64,000 nucleotides of DNA from Chelativorans sp. YIM 93263 (lineage in GTDB: Bacteria; Pseudomonadota; Alphaproteobacteria; Rhizobiales; Rhizobiaceae): NCBI RefSeq assembly GCF_028767125.1, contig NZ_JAKCWP010000013.1, positions 1-64,000 on the forward strand, written 5' to 3'. The stretch's first letter is position 1. Every line of letters starts with the position of its first letter. The position numbers were made by a program, and so were the translations under genes. Positions 9,403 to 18,016 of this stretch are shown here, piece by piece. Under the pieces are notes generated by a model. The model was given only the letters and a program-made list of their open reading frames with translations, was not told the DNA's origin and made no database searches.

Positions 9403-10683
9403 TCAGGCGAAGCCGAGCCAGCGCGGGATCAACATCGCCATGTCCTCCCAGAAGGCGAACAGGATGAGGACGGCAACTTCGGCGATGAGGAAGGGCCAGA
9501 GCTTTAGCGCGATTTTTTCGAGCTTCTCTCCGGTGACGGAGGAAAGCACGAAGAGGCAGGCACCGACGGGCGGCGTCATCAGCGAGATATTGAGCGCGAT
9601 GATGAAGATGAGCCCCGCGTGGATCGGCTCTAGGCCGATCTGCGCGCCGAGCGGCGCCAGCACCGGTGCCAGGATGATGAGGGTGGCTGTCACGTCCATG
9701 ATCATGCCGATGGCGAGAAGAAGCCCGATGATCAGCAGAATGAGGACGTAGCGGTTTTCCGAGATCGACAACAGCGTTTCGGCGATGGCCTGCGGGACGC
9801 GGTTGAAGCTCATCCACCAGCCGAGCGTGCTGGCGAAGCCGATTATGACGAAGATCACGCCACTGATGATCGCCGTGCGAAGCAGCATGCGACAGAGCGC
9901 TGAAAAGCTGATGTTACGGTAGACAAAAAGTCCGAGCGCCAGGGCATAAGCAACGGCGACGGATGCCGCCTCCGTCGGCGTCACCACACCGCCGAGAATA
10001 CCGCCGAGAATGATGACGGGCATCAAGAGGGCGGCGATCGACTTCGCGAAGGATCGTGCCAGGTCCATGAAGGAGGCGCGCGCCTCCGCCTTGGGAAGCT
10101 TGTTGCGGGCAGCACCGAGCGCGATAACCGCCATGCAGACAATGCAGATAAGCAGGCCGGGAAGAATGCCGGCGGCGAAGAGCCCTCCGATCGACACGCC
10201 CATGAGGGACCCGTAAACAACCATGATGCCCGATGGAGGGATCGTCGGCCCGATGATGGAGCCGGCGGCCGTGACAGCACAGGCATAGTCGCGCCTGTAG
10301 CCCTGGCGGACCATTTCCGGCACCAGCGTCTTGCCGAAGGCGGCAGCATCTGCGGTCGCCGCCCCCGTTAATCCCGCGAACATGATCGACGCAACCATGT
10401 TGGCGTGCGCCAGCCCGCCACGAAAGTGCCCAACCAGCACATGCGCGAAGCGCATGAGCTGCTGAGTGATGCCGACATGGTTCATGATCTCGCCGGCGAG
10501 AATGAAAAAGGGCATAGCCAGGAATGGGAAGATGTCCAGGCTGTTGAACATCCGGCTGGGACCCATGGCGAGGAACTGCCCGCCACCCATCTGCACGACC
10601 CCCACCATCCCGGCAATCCCGATCGAGAAGCCGATCGGCGTGCCTATGAGCAGAAGAATAACGAAAGCGAGTCCGACGAGCAT
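9403..10683 (-). CDS. dctM: TRAP transporter large permease (DctM)
   Basis: 426 residues from ATG 10683, the normal size for DctM with about 12 membrane helices. Motifs include the opening MLVGLAFVILLLIGTPIGFS, FFILAGEIMNHVGIT, AGLTGAATADAAAFGKTLVP and IGPTIPPSGIMV. It forms the sodium-coupled translocation channel with DctQ. It starts 2 nt after the dctQ stop (TGATCATG), so the two are translated together. The frame is open for 137 codons upstream, but that is only the shadow of dctQ. Confidence 0.93.
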   Translation of the reverse strand: MLVGLAFVILLLIGTPIGFSIGIAGMVGVVQMGGGQFLAMGPSRMFNSLDIFPFLAMPFFILAGEIMNHVGITQQLMRFAHVLVGHFRGGLAHANMVASIMFAGLTGAATADAAAFGKTLVPEMVRQGYRRDYACAVTAAGSIIGPTIPPSGIMVVYGSLMGVSIGGLFAAGILPGLLICIVCMAVIALGAARNKLPKAEARASFMDLARSFAKSIAALLMPVIILGGILGGVVTPTEAASVAVAYALALGLFVYRNISFSALCRMLLRTAIISGVIFVIIGFASTLGWWMSFNRVPQAIAETLLSISENRYVLILLIIGLLLAIGMIMDVTATLIILAPVLAPLGAQIGLEPIHAGLIFIIALNISLMTPPVGACLFVLSSVTGEKLEKIALKLWPFLIAEVAVLILFAFWEDMAMLIPRWLGFA

Positions 10684-10685
10684 GA

Positions 10686-11186
10686 TCAGAGCTCCGCGTT
10701 TTCTTCGAGGTGATAGCCGCCGAGATCGCGGACCATGACCAGAGCCATTTGGAGCGCTGCGAGCCCTGCCGCCGCAGGAATCGCCGAATAGGCCGGCGCC
10801 AGCGTCATGCCGAAAATCATCGCCATGCGGGTAGAGCCGGACTGGGCAAAGCCGATTCCGAACCAGAAGAGATAGATGAATAGCAGCAGCGTGATGAAAT
10901 CGGAAAGCATCAGCAGCGCACGGCGTGGCGTCTCCGGTAGCCGATCGGTGAGCATGGTGAGGCCGATATGCTCGCGACGGACGATACCGGTCGATATGGC
11001 GAGCAGCACGGTCCAGATCATCAGATAGCGGGCGAGCGGCTCGGGCCAGTTGAACTGCCAGTGAAAATAGTAGCGATCCATCACGCCGATCCATACGTCG
11101 ATGACCAGCGCGGCCATGAGGACGATCAGGATGATCTCGACCAGCCGGTTCAATCGGTCGCTAATGATCGCCGCCACACGTCTCAT
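10686..11186 (-). CDS. dctQ: TRAP transporter small permease (DctQ)
   Basis: 166 residues from ATG 11186 with GAGG about 9 nt upstream. Four hydrophobic helices with the DctQ signature region (FNWPEPLARYLMIWTVLLA, then GIVRREHIGL). Works with DctM in a sodium-dependent TRAP transporter. It begins 23 nt after the stop of the upstream PLP enzyme and ends 2 nt before dctM. Confidence 0.92.
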   Translation of the reverse strand: MRRVAAIISDRLNRLVEIILIVLMAALVIDVWIGVMDRYYFHWQFNWPEPLARYLMIWTVLLAISTGIVRREHIGLTMLTDRLPETPRRALLMLSDFITLLLFIYLFWFGIGFAQSGSTRMAMIFGMTLAPAYSAIPAAAGLAALQMALVMVRDLGGYHLEENAEL

Positions 11187-11209
11187 CGGGCTGTTCCTCG
11201 TTGTTGCGG

Positions 11210-12265
11210 TCAGTCCACCCGCCCGCGTGCGGCCACCGGCACGCGTTCGACATGACAGTTGCCGCCGACGAAATGCACCTCGTCGAACAGGTTCGTGACG
11301 ACGCAGGCATGGTTCGGAATGATCTCGATGCGATCGCCGATCGCAGGCCGTCTTCCGCAGGCGGAAACGTCGACAACGCCGTGCTCCTCGCTGAGCGAGA
11401 TGATACGCGCTTCGGGGTAGGCCGGAATGTAACCGAACCCTTCGAGGCCGAGCGTGTCGCTGGAGAGCGTCTTGGAACCGGAATCGAGCACGACGCGGTC
11501 CGGCGCCGGCGCAGAGACCACGGTGGCCAGCACATGCAGCGCGCATTCGTCGAAAGTGCAGGCCTCACGCGCCACCTGCGACCGGTCCATGTAGATGTAG
11601 GTGCCGGGCCGGTATTCGGTGACGACACCTGCCTCGTGGGCGCGCCACATATCGGGCGTTCCGCCGCTGGTCACCACGGGTACGTCCAGCCCGGCTTCTT
11701 TTAGCTTGCGGGAAGCCTCGGCCAGCCACGTGGCCGCCTCTTCGGTTCTTCCGGCGGCGGGATACGTCATCAGCCCGCCGAAGCGAAGGCTTCGCGCGCC
11801 GTCGATCCGCCTTGCCAGCGCAAGTGCCTCGTCGATGCTCGGCACCCCGCAGCGCCCCATGCCGGTGTCGCATTCGACGAAGACGGTGAGCGGCGCATCT
11901 GCCCGGAATGTCTCTGCGTAGCCGTCGATCGTCTGGGTGCTGTCGGCGGTCACCGCCAACGTGACGCGTTCGGCGAGCGCCTTGAGGCGCTTCAGCTTTG
12001 CGGCGCCTACGATGTTGAAGGTCAGGAGGATGTCAGAGAGGCCGGCATCGGCCATGACCTCGGCCTCGCCCAGCTTCTGGCAGGTGATGCCGCAGGCGCC
12101 GAGTTCGATCTGTCGCGTGGCGAGGTGGGGCAGCTTGTGGGTCTTGATGTGCGGGCGCAGCTTCAGGCCGTGTTCGTCGGCGTAGGCCTGCGCCTTTTGC
12201 AGATTACGCTCGACGCGGTCGCGGTCGATCACGACGGCCGGGGTTTCGATATCGTCCAGGGTCAA
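11210..12265 (-). CDS. D-threonine aldolase / D-serine dehydratase-like PLP enzyme
   Basis: 351 residues from a TTG start at 12265, preceded by TAGGAGG that overlaps the stop of the RpiR gene. Fold-type III (alanine-racemase-like barrel) with the PLP lysine K41 in RPHIKTHK and a C-terminal beta domain with the probable metal ligands EEHG and PNHAC. The Cys in PNHAC recalls the zinc site of DSD1-type D-serine dehydratases more than a D-threonine aldolase, but both reactions, or action on another D-3-hydroxy amino acid, remain possible. Encoded between the RpiR regulator and the TRAP transporter, so it likely acts on the imported compound or its breakdown product. Confidence 0.85.
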   Translation of the reverse strand: MTLDDIETPAVVIDRDRVERNLQKAQAYADEHGLKLRPHIKTHKLPHLATRQIELGACGITCQKLGEAEVMADAGLSDILLTFNIVGAAKLKRLKALAERVTLAVTADSTQTIDGYAETFRADAPLTVFVECDTGMGRCGVPSIDEALALARRIDGARSLRFGGLMTYPAAGRTEEAATWLAEASRKLKEAGLDVPVVTSGGTPDMWRAHEAGVVTEYRPGTYIYMDRSQVAREACTFDECALHVLATVVSAPAPDRVVLDSGSKTLSSDTLGLEGFGYIPAYPEARIISLSEEHGVVDVSACGRRPAIGDRIEIIPNHACVVTNLFDEVHFVGGNCHVERVPVAARGRVD

Positions 12266-12278
12266 TTCGACGAACCTC

Positions 12279-13157
12279 CTAATCGCCTACCGGCCGGCCC
12301 GGGTCGCTCATGTTGAGGCCGGAGAGGCTGATGCGGATGCGGCGCAGACCTTCCAGGACGCTCGGCCCGATCATCTCCGCCGTGGTCATGGCGATCAGGT
12401 CGATGATGAAGAGCAGCGAGTAGCGGCCGGCGGTGGGCTTGTAGAGCTGGGTGTCGGGCGCGATGACGAAGGGAAGGCAGACTTCCGCCTCCTTCGCCAG
12501 ATCGGATCCCGGGTTGGTGATGGCCACGGTGCGCGCGCCGTACTGGCGGGCGACGCGCACCGACTCAATGATCGAGGTCGCCTGTCCCGATGCGGAAATG
12601 GCAAAAACGAGGGATTTCTTGTCACAGACGGCCGACTGCATGCGTTGCATCTGCCCGTCAGTATGGGCGACGACCGACAGGCCGAGACGGAAGAGGCGGT
12701 TCTGCATCTCCACGGCACCAAGCGATGACACGCCGCCGGAGCCGAAGACGCAGATCTGGCCGGCGTTGACCGCCATCTCGGCGACGGCGTTGACGGTGCT
12801 CATGTCGGTGGTGTCGCGAGCACGCTGGATGGCTGCGGCCGCACCGTCGGCCACCGCATCGACGACACGCGCGTCGCGTTCGTCGCGCACCAGTGGCTCC
12901 GGGAAGAGATAGAGTCCCCCGATCGCCAGTACCTGGGCGAGCTTGAACTTGAACTCGCGCACACCCTCGCAGCCGAGGGAGCGGCAGAAGCGCGTGACCG
13001 TCGGTTCGCTAACGCCGGCGCGTAGGGCGAGATCAGCGATGGGTGCGCGCGAAGCGTACTCGATGTCGGACAGGATGATCTCGGCAAGGCGACGCTCGGC
13101 CTTGCTGCCGTCAGCCGCCCAGATACGCAGTCGATTGACGATATCCGTCGTGGTCAA
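12279..13157 (-). CDS. MurR/RpiR-family transcriptional regulator
   Basis: 292 residues from TTG 13157 with GGGAG seven bases upstream. N-terminal HTH_6 domain (about 1-77; APIADLALRAGVSEPTVTRF) and C-terminal SIS sugar-isomerase-like domain (about 125-255; ICVFGSGGVSSLGAVEMQN, ISASGQATS). SIS domains in this family sense phosphosugars or small acids. First gene of the minus-strand operon and divergent from ridA, so it is the probable local regulator of both arms of the catabolic cluster. No enzymatic partner is needed for this assignment. Confidence 0.92.
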   Translation of the reverse strand: MTTTDIVNRLRIWAADGSKAERRLAEIILSDIEYASRAPIADLALRAGVSEPTVTRFCRSLGCEGVREFKFKLAQVLAIGGLYLFPEPLVRDERDARVVDAVADGAAAAIQRARDTTDMSTVNAVAEMAVNAGQICVFGSGGVSSLGAVEMQNRLFRLGLSVVAHTDGQMQRMQSAVCDKKSLVFAISASGQATSIIESVRVARQYGARTVAITNPGSDLAKEAEVCLPFVIAPDTQLYKPTAGRYSLLFIIDLIAMTTAEMIGPSVLEGLRRIRISLSGLNMSDPGRPVGD

Positions 13158-13234
13158 GCGATGCTCCCGAAACTGTTCCCGTGGCGCCTTTGCGGCTGCT
13201 CATGAGGAAAGCTTGGCAGGCAAAATGTAAAAAA

Positions 13235-13257
13235 GCAACATAAAATTTTGTGGTTGT
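13235..13257. promoter_or_regulatory. Candidate RpiR operator in the divergent promoter region
   Basis: An imperfect palindrome centred on AAAATTTT (left arm GCAACATAAAA, right arm TTTTGTGGTTGT) lies in the 198-bp spacer between the rpiR-type gene and ridA, in an A/T-rich stretch well suited to promoters for both arms. Assignment to the RpiR protein is inference from position. Confidence 0.4.
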
Positions 13258-13355
13258 ACCCTGCAGATGTGACGTTTAGAACAGATATGTAAGAAACTTA
13301 ACTTCATAATTGACGGATGGCAAATGCCATATCTTTGCGAGAAAGGGTTCCTGAG

Positions 13356-13721
13356 ATGACCAAGCAGACGTTCGGAAAGGCACATGTGCCACTGTCACCC
13401 GCAGTGCGTGCCGGCGACTTCGTTTTCATATCCGGGCAGGTGCCGGCGGACGCGAACGGCAGCATCGTCGTCGGCGGAATCGCGGAGCAGACGAAACAGG
13501 TGATGGAGAACGTGAAGGCGGCGCTCGCGCTTGCCGGCGCCGAGCTCTCGGACGTCGTGAAGACGACGGTCTGGTTGGAGGACGCCCGCGATTTCGGTGC
13601 CTTCAACAAGGTTTACGGGAGCTATTTCGAAAACGACCCGCCCGCGCGGACGACTGTGGAATCGCGGCTTATGGTCGACATCAAGATCGAGGTGGAAGCC
13701 GTCGCCTATAAACCCGCATAA
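13356..13721 (+). CDS. ridA: RidA-family enamine/imine deaminase
   Basis: 121 residues from ATG 13356, with GAAAGGG upstream; an in-frame ATG at 13317 would add 13 unrelated residues. It has the YjgF/YER057c/UK114 core: SPAVRAGDFVFISGQVP, the NVKAALALAGA helix and the conserved Arg in PPARTTVES that binds the substrate carboxylate. RidA proteins hydrolyse reactive enamines released by PLP enzymes such as serine/threonine dehydratases. Its place as first gene of an arm that ends with a threonine-synthase-like lyase, opposite another PLP enzyme, suggests it clears an imine made in this pathway. Confidence 0.92.
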   Translation: MTKQTFGKAHVPLSPAVRAGDFVFISGQVPADANGSIVVGGIAEQTKQVMENVKAALALAGAELSDVVKTTVWLEDARDFGAFNKVYGSYFENDPPARTTVESRLMVDIKIEVEAVAYKPA

Positions 13722-13761
13722 GGCAGAAGGCCGAACCTGAACTGCAGCCCAGGAACACCAG

Positions 13762-14898
13762 ATGACATTTGATCTCGTCCTCACCGGCGGCCGCGTGATC
13801 GATCCCTCGCAATCGATCGACGCCGTCACCGATGTCGGCTTTGCTGACGGCAAGGTGGTGGCCGTCGAGGACGGCCTCGCGCAGCGTACCAACACGATCC
13901 GGGACGTCACCGGGAAGATCGTTACGCCCGGCATCATTGACCTGCACACCCACGTCTATTGGGGCGGGACGTCGCTCGGCATCGATGCCGAGGAGTTCGC
14001 GCGCACCAGTGCGGTGACCACCAGCATCGACACCGGCAGCGCCGGGCCGGGCAATTTCGCCGGATTCCGCAAGCACGTGATAGAGCCGTGCGAGACGCGC
14101 ATACTCGTCTACCTGCACGTGTCCTTCGCCGGCATCTACGGTTTCGATCCGGTGGTAATGGTGGGAGAAAGCCACGATTTCCGGCTTATGGCACCCAGCC
14201 ATGCACGACGGGTAATCGAGGAAAACCGAGACGTCATCGTCGGCATCAAGGTGAGGATCGGGCGCCATGCCAGCGGACCGCAGGGCATTGCGCCTCTCGA
14301 CGTGGCGCTCGGTCTGTCCGACGAGACCGGACTGCCGGTCATGTGCCACATCGACGAGCCGCCGCCGTCCTACGAAGCGGTCGTCTCCAAGCTGCGCAAG
14401 GGCGACGTGCTCACCCACTGCTACCGGCCGTTCCCGAATGCGCCGGTCAAGGGCGACGGGACGATCAAGGCCGAGGTGCTGGCGGCGCGCGAGCGAGGAG
14501 TCTATTTGGACATCGGACACGGCATGGGATCATTCTCCTACCGAACTGCCCGCGCCATGCTCGCCGGGGGCTTTCCGCCGGACACGATTTCTTCCGACGT
14601 CCATGCCTTCTGTCTGGAGGGCCCCGCCTACGACCAACTCACCACGATGAGCAAGTTTCTTGGCCTCGGCATGCCACTCGACGAGGTGATTGCACGCTCG
14701 ACGGTGAAGGCCGCCGAGGCGATCAACCGGCCGGAACTCGGCACCTTGCGTAAGGGCGCGGTCGGTGACGCCTCCATCCTTTCGCTCGTTGAAGGCGAGG
14801 ACCAACTTGAGGACGTGGAGGGCGAGGTGATGACGGTCAATGAGCGTCTGATGGCCGAAGGCGTCGTCGTTGGCGGAGAATGGTGGCACCCGAAATGA
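13762..14898 (+). CDS. Amidohydrolase-superfamily metallohydrolase (COG3964, Atu3266-like)
   Basis: 378 residues. Amidohydrolase metal-site residues are all visible: H62 and H64 (DLHTHV), K163 (GIKVRIG, the carbamylated lysine), H196 (CHIDEP), H219 (THCY) and D279 (SSDVHA). Similarity is to the group often misannotated as dihydroorotase or deacetylase; an Agrobacterium member (Atu3266) was reported to hydrolyse acetylated alpha-hydroxy acids. Located 40 nt after ridA and overlapping the creatininase-like gene by 4 nt, so it is co-translated. Likely removes an acyl group or opens a ring of the imported substrate; the substrate is unknown. Confidence 0.85.
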   Translation: MTFDLVLTGGRVIDPSQSIDAVTDVGFADGKVVAVEDGLAQRTNTIRDVTGKIVTPGIIDLHTHVYWGGTSLGIDAEEFARTSAVTTSIDTGSAGPGNFAGFRKHVIEPCETRILVYLHVSFAGIYGFDPVVMVGESHDFRLMAPSHARRVIEENRDVIVGIKVRIGRHASGPQGIAPLDVALGLSDETGLPVMCHIDEPPPSYEAVVSKLRKGDVLTHCYRPFPNAPVKGDGTIKAEVLAARERGVYLDIGHGMGSFSYRTARAMLAGGFPPDTISSDVHAFCLEGPAYDQLTTMSKFLGLGMPLDEVIARSTVKAAEAINRPELGTLRKGAVGDASILSLVEGEDQLEDVEGEVMTVNERLMAEGVVVGGEWWHPK

Positions 14899-15689
14899 TC
14901 TGGGACACGCTCACCACCACTGACTTTGCCGGCATCGACCGACGCACGCCCGTGATCCTGCCCATCGCAGCGGTCGAGCAGCACGGACCGCACCTGCCGC
15001 TTTCGGTGGACTGCGACATCGGCCGGCACTTTGTCCGCCAGGCGGAGACACAATTCGGTACGGAAATGCTTGTTCTGCCGCAGGTCCAGGTCGCCTGCTC
15101 GCAGCATCACATGGATTTCGCCGGAACGCTAACAGTTAGGCCGGAGACTTTCCTCACCTATGCGGCGGACCTGTTGGAATCGGTCATTGCTCATGGGTTC
15201 GACCGGATCGTGATCTTTAACAGCCATGGCGGCAATCAGGCGATCGGCCGAGTGCTGGCCGACAAGATGGGCACCAGTCACCGCCATTGTCATGTGGTCA
15301 TGGCGACGTGGTGGACGCTCGCGGCAGCCGAGCTCACGCCACTCCAGGAGAGCGCGCGGGGCGGCATCAGCCATGCTTGCGAGTTCGAGACATCGGTGAT
15401 GATGTTGGCGCATCCCGAAAAGGTCCGGACAGACCAGATCACCGGCATGTCGCACGTCACGACCCACGAATGGGCGCAGGAGGACATGCTGAACGGCGCG
15501 CGGGCCTCTCTCTTCCGCACCATGTACGAAAAGTCTGGCGGCACCGGCACGGTTGGCGACGCTTCTACGGCGAGCGCTAAGAAGGGCGAACGCATTACCG
15601 ACGCCGTCGTCGGCGCGCTGGAGATTGTTGTCCGCGATCTGAAGTCAGCCGGGCCGCGTGTCGCGGCTGTGCCCGGAGGGCAGGCATGA
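14895..15689 (+). CDS. Creatininase-family amidohydrolase
   Basis: 264 residues from ATG 14895, chosen because it overlaps the upstream TGA as ATGA; a start at 14880 would add 5 residues. Family motifs: PIAAVEQHGPHLPLSVDCDI (metal-binding Glu, His, Asp), FNSHGGNQ (metal His) and SHACEFETS (metal Glu). Creatininases open cyclic amides; relatives act on lactams and formamides in cofactor and catabolic pathways. It forms a tightly coupled trio with the flanking metallohydrolase and PLP lyase, so a cyclic or simple amide is a plausible intermediate of the pathway. Confidence 0.87.
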   Translation: MIWDTLTTTDFAGIDRRTPVILPIAAVEQHGPHLPLSVDCDIGRHFVRQAETQFGTEMLVLPQVQVACSQHHMDFAGTLTVRPETFLTYAADLLESVIAHGFDRIVIFNSHGGNQAIGRVLADKMGTSHRHCHVVMATWWTLAAAELTPLQESARGGISHACEFETSVMMLAHPEKVRTDQITGMSHVTTHEWAQEDMLNGARASLFRTMYEKSGGTGTVGDASTASAKKGERITDAVVGALEIVVRDLKSAGPRVAAVPGGQA

Positions 15690-16921
15690 GCGTGCCGGAG
15701 ATCTTGCGCTGCACGACCTGCAGTGTGGAGACGTCGATTGCATCGGTGCCGTCCACCTGTCCGGAATGCCGCGGCATTCTTGATCTTCGCCTTGCCGCGC
15801 CGAAAGAGGGAATTACGGCCGAGGAGGCAGAAGGGATCTGGCGGTGGGCAAAGCATCTGCCCCATTGCGACCCGACGAACCGGGTTACGCTCGGTGAAGG
15901 CAAGTCGCCGCTGCTCTCCGCGCCGCGGATGGCAGAACAGACCGGGCTAACGGATCTCTGGATCAAGAACGACTCCATCATGCCGACGGGATCCTTCAAG
16001 GACCGCGCAATCGCCTTGGCGACATCGCTGGCGCGGCACTATGGAAGACCGGGACTGGTCCTTTCCTCCAGCGGCAATGCGGGTGCGTCGAGTGCAGCCT
16101 ATGCAGCGCGCGCGGGCCTGCCGCTGGTTGTTTTCGTGCCGGCTACCGCGCCGGAGGCAAAACTGCGCCAGATCGCGGCGACCGGCGCGCGACTAGTTCC
16201 TATCGACGGCAACACCGCCGACTGCTGCCGCCTGGCCGACCGCCTTTCACGCGAAAAGGGATGGGTGAACCTGACGACCACCTATCACAATCCCTACGGC
16301 GTCGACGCCTATGCGACGATCGCCTATGAAATCGCAGAACTCGATCCGGACGTCATTCTTCTGCCGATCTCCAGCGGGCCGCTTCTCGCCGGCATCATGA
16401 AAGGCTATTGCCGGCTGATGGACGCCGGGAAGATTACGCGCATGCCGCGGCCGATAGCGGTTCAGGCCGAAGCCTGCGCCCCGATCGCCCGCGCATTCGC
16501 ATGTAACGGCGACATTGAGCCTTGGCCACGCCGCCCGACGATCGCCTCCGCACTCAACGACACGCTGGAAGGATATGAGCGCGATGGCGACTATACGCTC
16601 TATTGGATTCGGCGCCACGACGGTGCGGCGTTCGCCGTAGACGACGATGCGATCCGCGCCGGCACCAGGCTACTCGCCACGACCGAGGGCATCCTCGTGG
16701 AACCAAGCGCCGCCGTTCCCGTGGCCGCCATCAGCCGATTGCTGGAACGCGGACTGATGCTGCCCGATGAGCGGGTTGTGGCTGTTACGACCGGCCATGG
16801 CTTGAAGGATATGTCCTGGGCGAACTTGTCTGCCGACCGAGCCGGCTTCCCCGCCGATGTCGATCTCGGCGCCATTGCGGATAAAGTACAGCTTGCCCGC
16901 TCTGACGGGTCTTACCAGTAG
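15686..16921 (+). CDS. Threonine-synthase-like PLP-dependent lyase
   Basis: 411 residues, start overlapping the creatininase stop as ATGA. An N-terminal Cys4 motif (CTTC...CPEC, residues 9-29) is followed by a fold-type II PLP domain with K105 in PTGSFKDRA, the SSSGNAGASSAAYAARAG phosphate-binding loop and a C-terminal VTTGHG. This matches threonine-synthase homologues (ThrC-like), many of which catalyse beta-elimination or replacement on other amino acids. Because it sits in a catabolic operon with RidA, a degradative lyase/dehydratase role is more likely than threonine biosynthesis. Confidence 0.87.
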   Translation: MSVPEILRCTTCSVETSIASVPSTCPECRGILDLRLAAPKEGITAEEAEGIWRWAKHLPHCDPTNRVTLGEGKSPLLSAPRMAEQTGLTDLWIKNDSIMPTGSFKDRAIALATSLARHYGRPGLVLSSSGNAGASSAAYAARAGLPLVVFVPATAPEAKLRQIAATGARLVPIDGNTADCCRLADRLSREKGWVNLTTTYHNPYGVDAYATIAYEIAELDPDVILLPISSGPLLAGIMKGYCRLMDAGKITRMPRPIAVQAEACAPIARAFACNGDIEPWPRRPTIASALNDTLEGYERDGDYTLYWIRRHDGAAFAVDDDAIRAGTRLLATTEGILVEPSAAVPVAAISRLLERGLMLPDERVVAVTTGHGLKDMSWANLSADRAGFPADVDLGAIADKVQLARSDGSYQ

Positions 16922-17078
16922 CGGCAGTTACTCTCTTCGTCCTGAAACCACAACGTCAGCTTTCGGCGCGTTTTAAAGGTTCATCACCGGCCGAGCCGGG
17001 TGGGTGAGGTGGAAATTCGGGCAGCCGGAGCCGGAAGCGCCGACTGCCTGTGTTCGTGCCGGCTCTGGCTTACCGGCG

Positions 17079-17873
17079 TCAGCGCGCAGCGGCGTCAGCG
17101 CCTTTCGCAGCTTGGTCGATGACGTCGGCAACCACCTTCGGCTGTGTCATGAAGACCGCGTGGCTGGCCTCGACTTCAGTGATCGTCGCGCCAATGCGCT
17201 CGGCCATACTGAATAGCATCTTTTGGTCGAACGCCTTGTCGTCGGTGGCGATGACCGCCCAGCTCGGCTTGGTCCGCCAGGCGGCGTGGCTGAGCTTGGT
17301 GGCGAAGACCCACATGTTGATCGGCACCTGCGAATCCCGCAGGAAGGCGGCGTCCGCATCGCTGGTATCGGCGGCAAAGCCGGCCTTAAATTGCTCCTGA
17401 TTCACAAAGCCGAATCCGTCCTCCTGCGTCTCGATGACAAATTCAGGCGGGGTGGTGAACCCTTCATACTGTTCAGCCGTCGTCTCGCCGGCATCAGGCG
17501 AGAGTGCGGCGACATAGACGAGGCCCGCCACCTTCGGGTGGACGCCCGCCTCGGTGATGACGGTGCCACCCCAGGAATGGCCAACGAGGATGGTGGGACC
17601 GTCCTGGCGATCCAGAGCCCGGTTGGTCGCGGCGACATCGTCGGCGAGCGAGGTCAGCGGGTTCTGCACGATGCTGACGCGATATCCACGCTGAGTCAGC
17701 TCGTTATAGACCCCACGCCAGCCAGAGCCGTCGGCGAATGCGCCGTGCACCAGCACGACATTTCTGATGGCCTGCTCCTGAGGAATCCGATCGGCAGAAT
17801 GCGCAAGCGTAGCGGCGGCGATGCCGGCGCTGGCAGCCGTTGCGGCCAGCAGGTTTCTCGTCTTCGTGTTCAT
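17079..17873 (-). CDS. Exported alpha/beta hydrolase
   Basis: 264 residues with an N-terminal signal-like segment (LLAATAASAGIAAATLAHSA). Alpha/beta-hydrolase motifs: VLVHGAFADGSGW (oxyanion region), nucleophile Ser in GHSWGG, and a C-terminal His in EASHAVFMT. Related proteins are annotated as general esterases or salicylate-esterase-like hydrolases. Divergent from an OhrR-type regulator, with two identical palindromes in between, so it is probably repressed by that protein. The substrate is not predictable. Confidence 0.85.
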   Translation of the reverse strand: MNTKTRNLLAATAASAGIAAATLAHSADRIPQEQAIRNVVLVHGAFADGSGWRGVYNELTQRGYRVSIVQNPLTSLADDVAATNRALDRQDGPTILVGHSWGGTVITEAGVHPKVAGLVYVAALSPDAGETTAEQYEGFTTPPEFVIETQEDGFGFVNQEQFKAGFAADTSDADAAFLRDSQVPINMWVFATKLSHAAWRTKPSWAVIATDDKAFDQKMLFSMAERIGATITEVEASHAVFMTQPKVVADVIDQAAKGADAAAR

Positions 17874-17903
17874 GTGCGTCTCCTTTCAAATCGCGATAAC
17901 CAT

Positions 17904-17968
17904 TATCGCGATATATAATCGCTTACGCGAACTCTCGCCGCCTGTCCAGCATAATTTTTATCGCGATA
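17904..17968. promoter_or_regulatory. Paired TATCGCGATA palindromes, likely OhrR/MarR operators
   Basis: Two perfect 10-bp palindromes TATCGCGATA occur at 17904-17913 and 17959-17968, 55 bp apart, in the spacer between the hydrolase and the MarR-type gene. A further half site, AATCGCGATA, lies at 17889-17898. One copy is near each divergent start, as expected for a repressor that controls itself and its neighbour. Confidence 0.65.
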
Positions 17969-18016
17969 TTTATTTTTGCGATTTCACCGGCTATATGGGT
18001 GCCGAAGGAGATCGCC

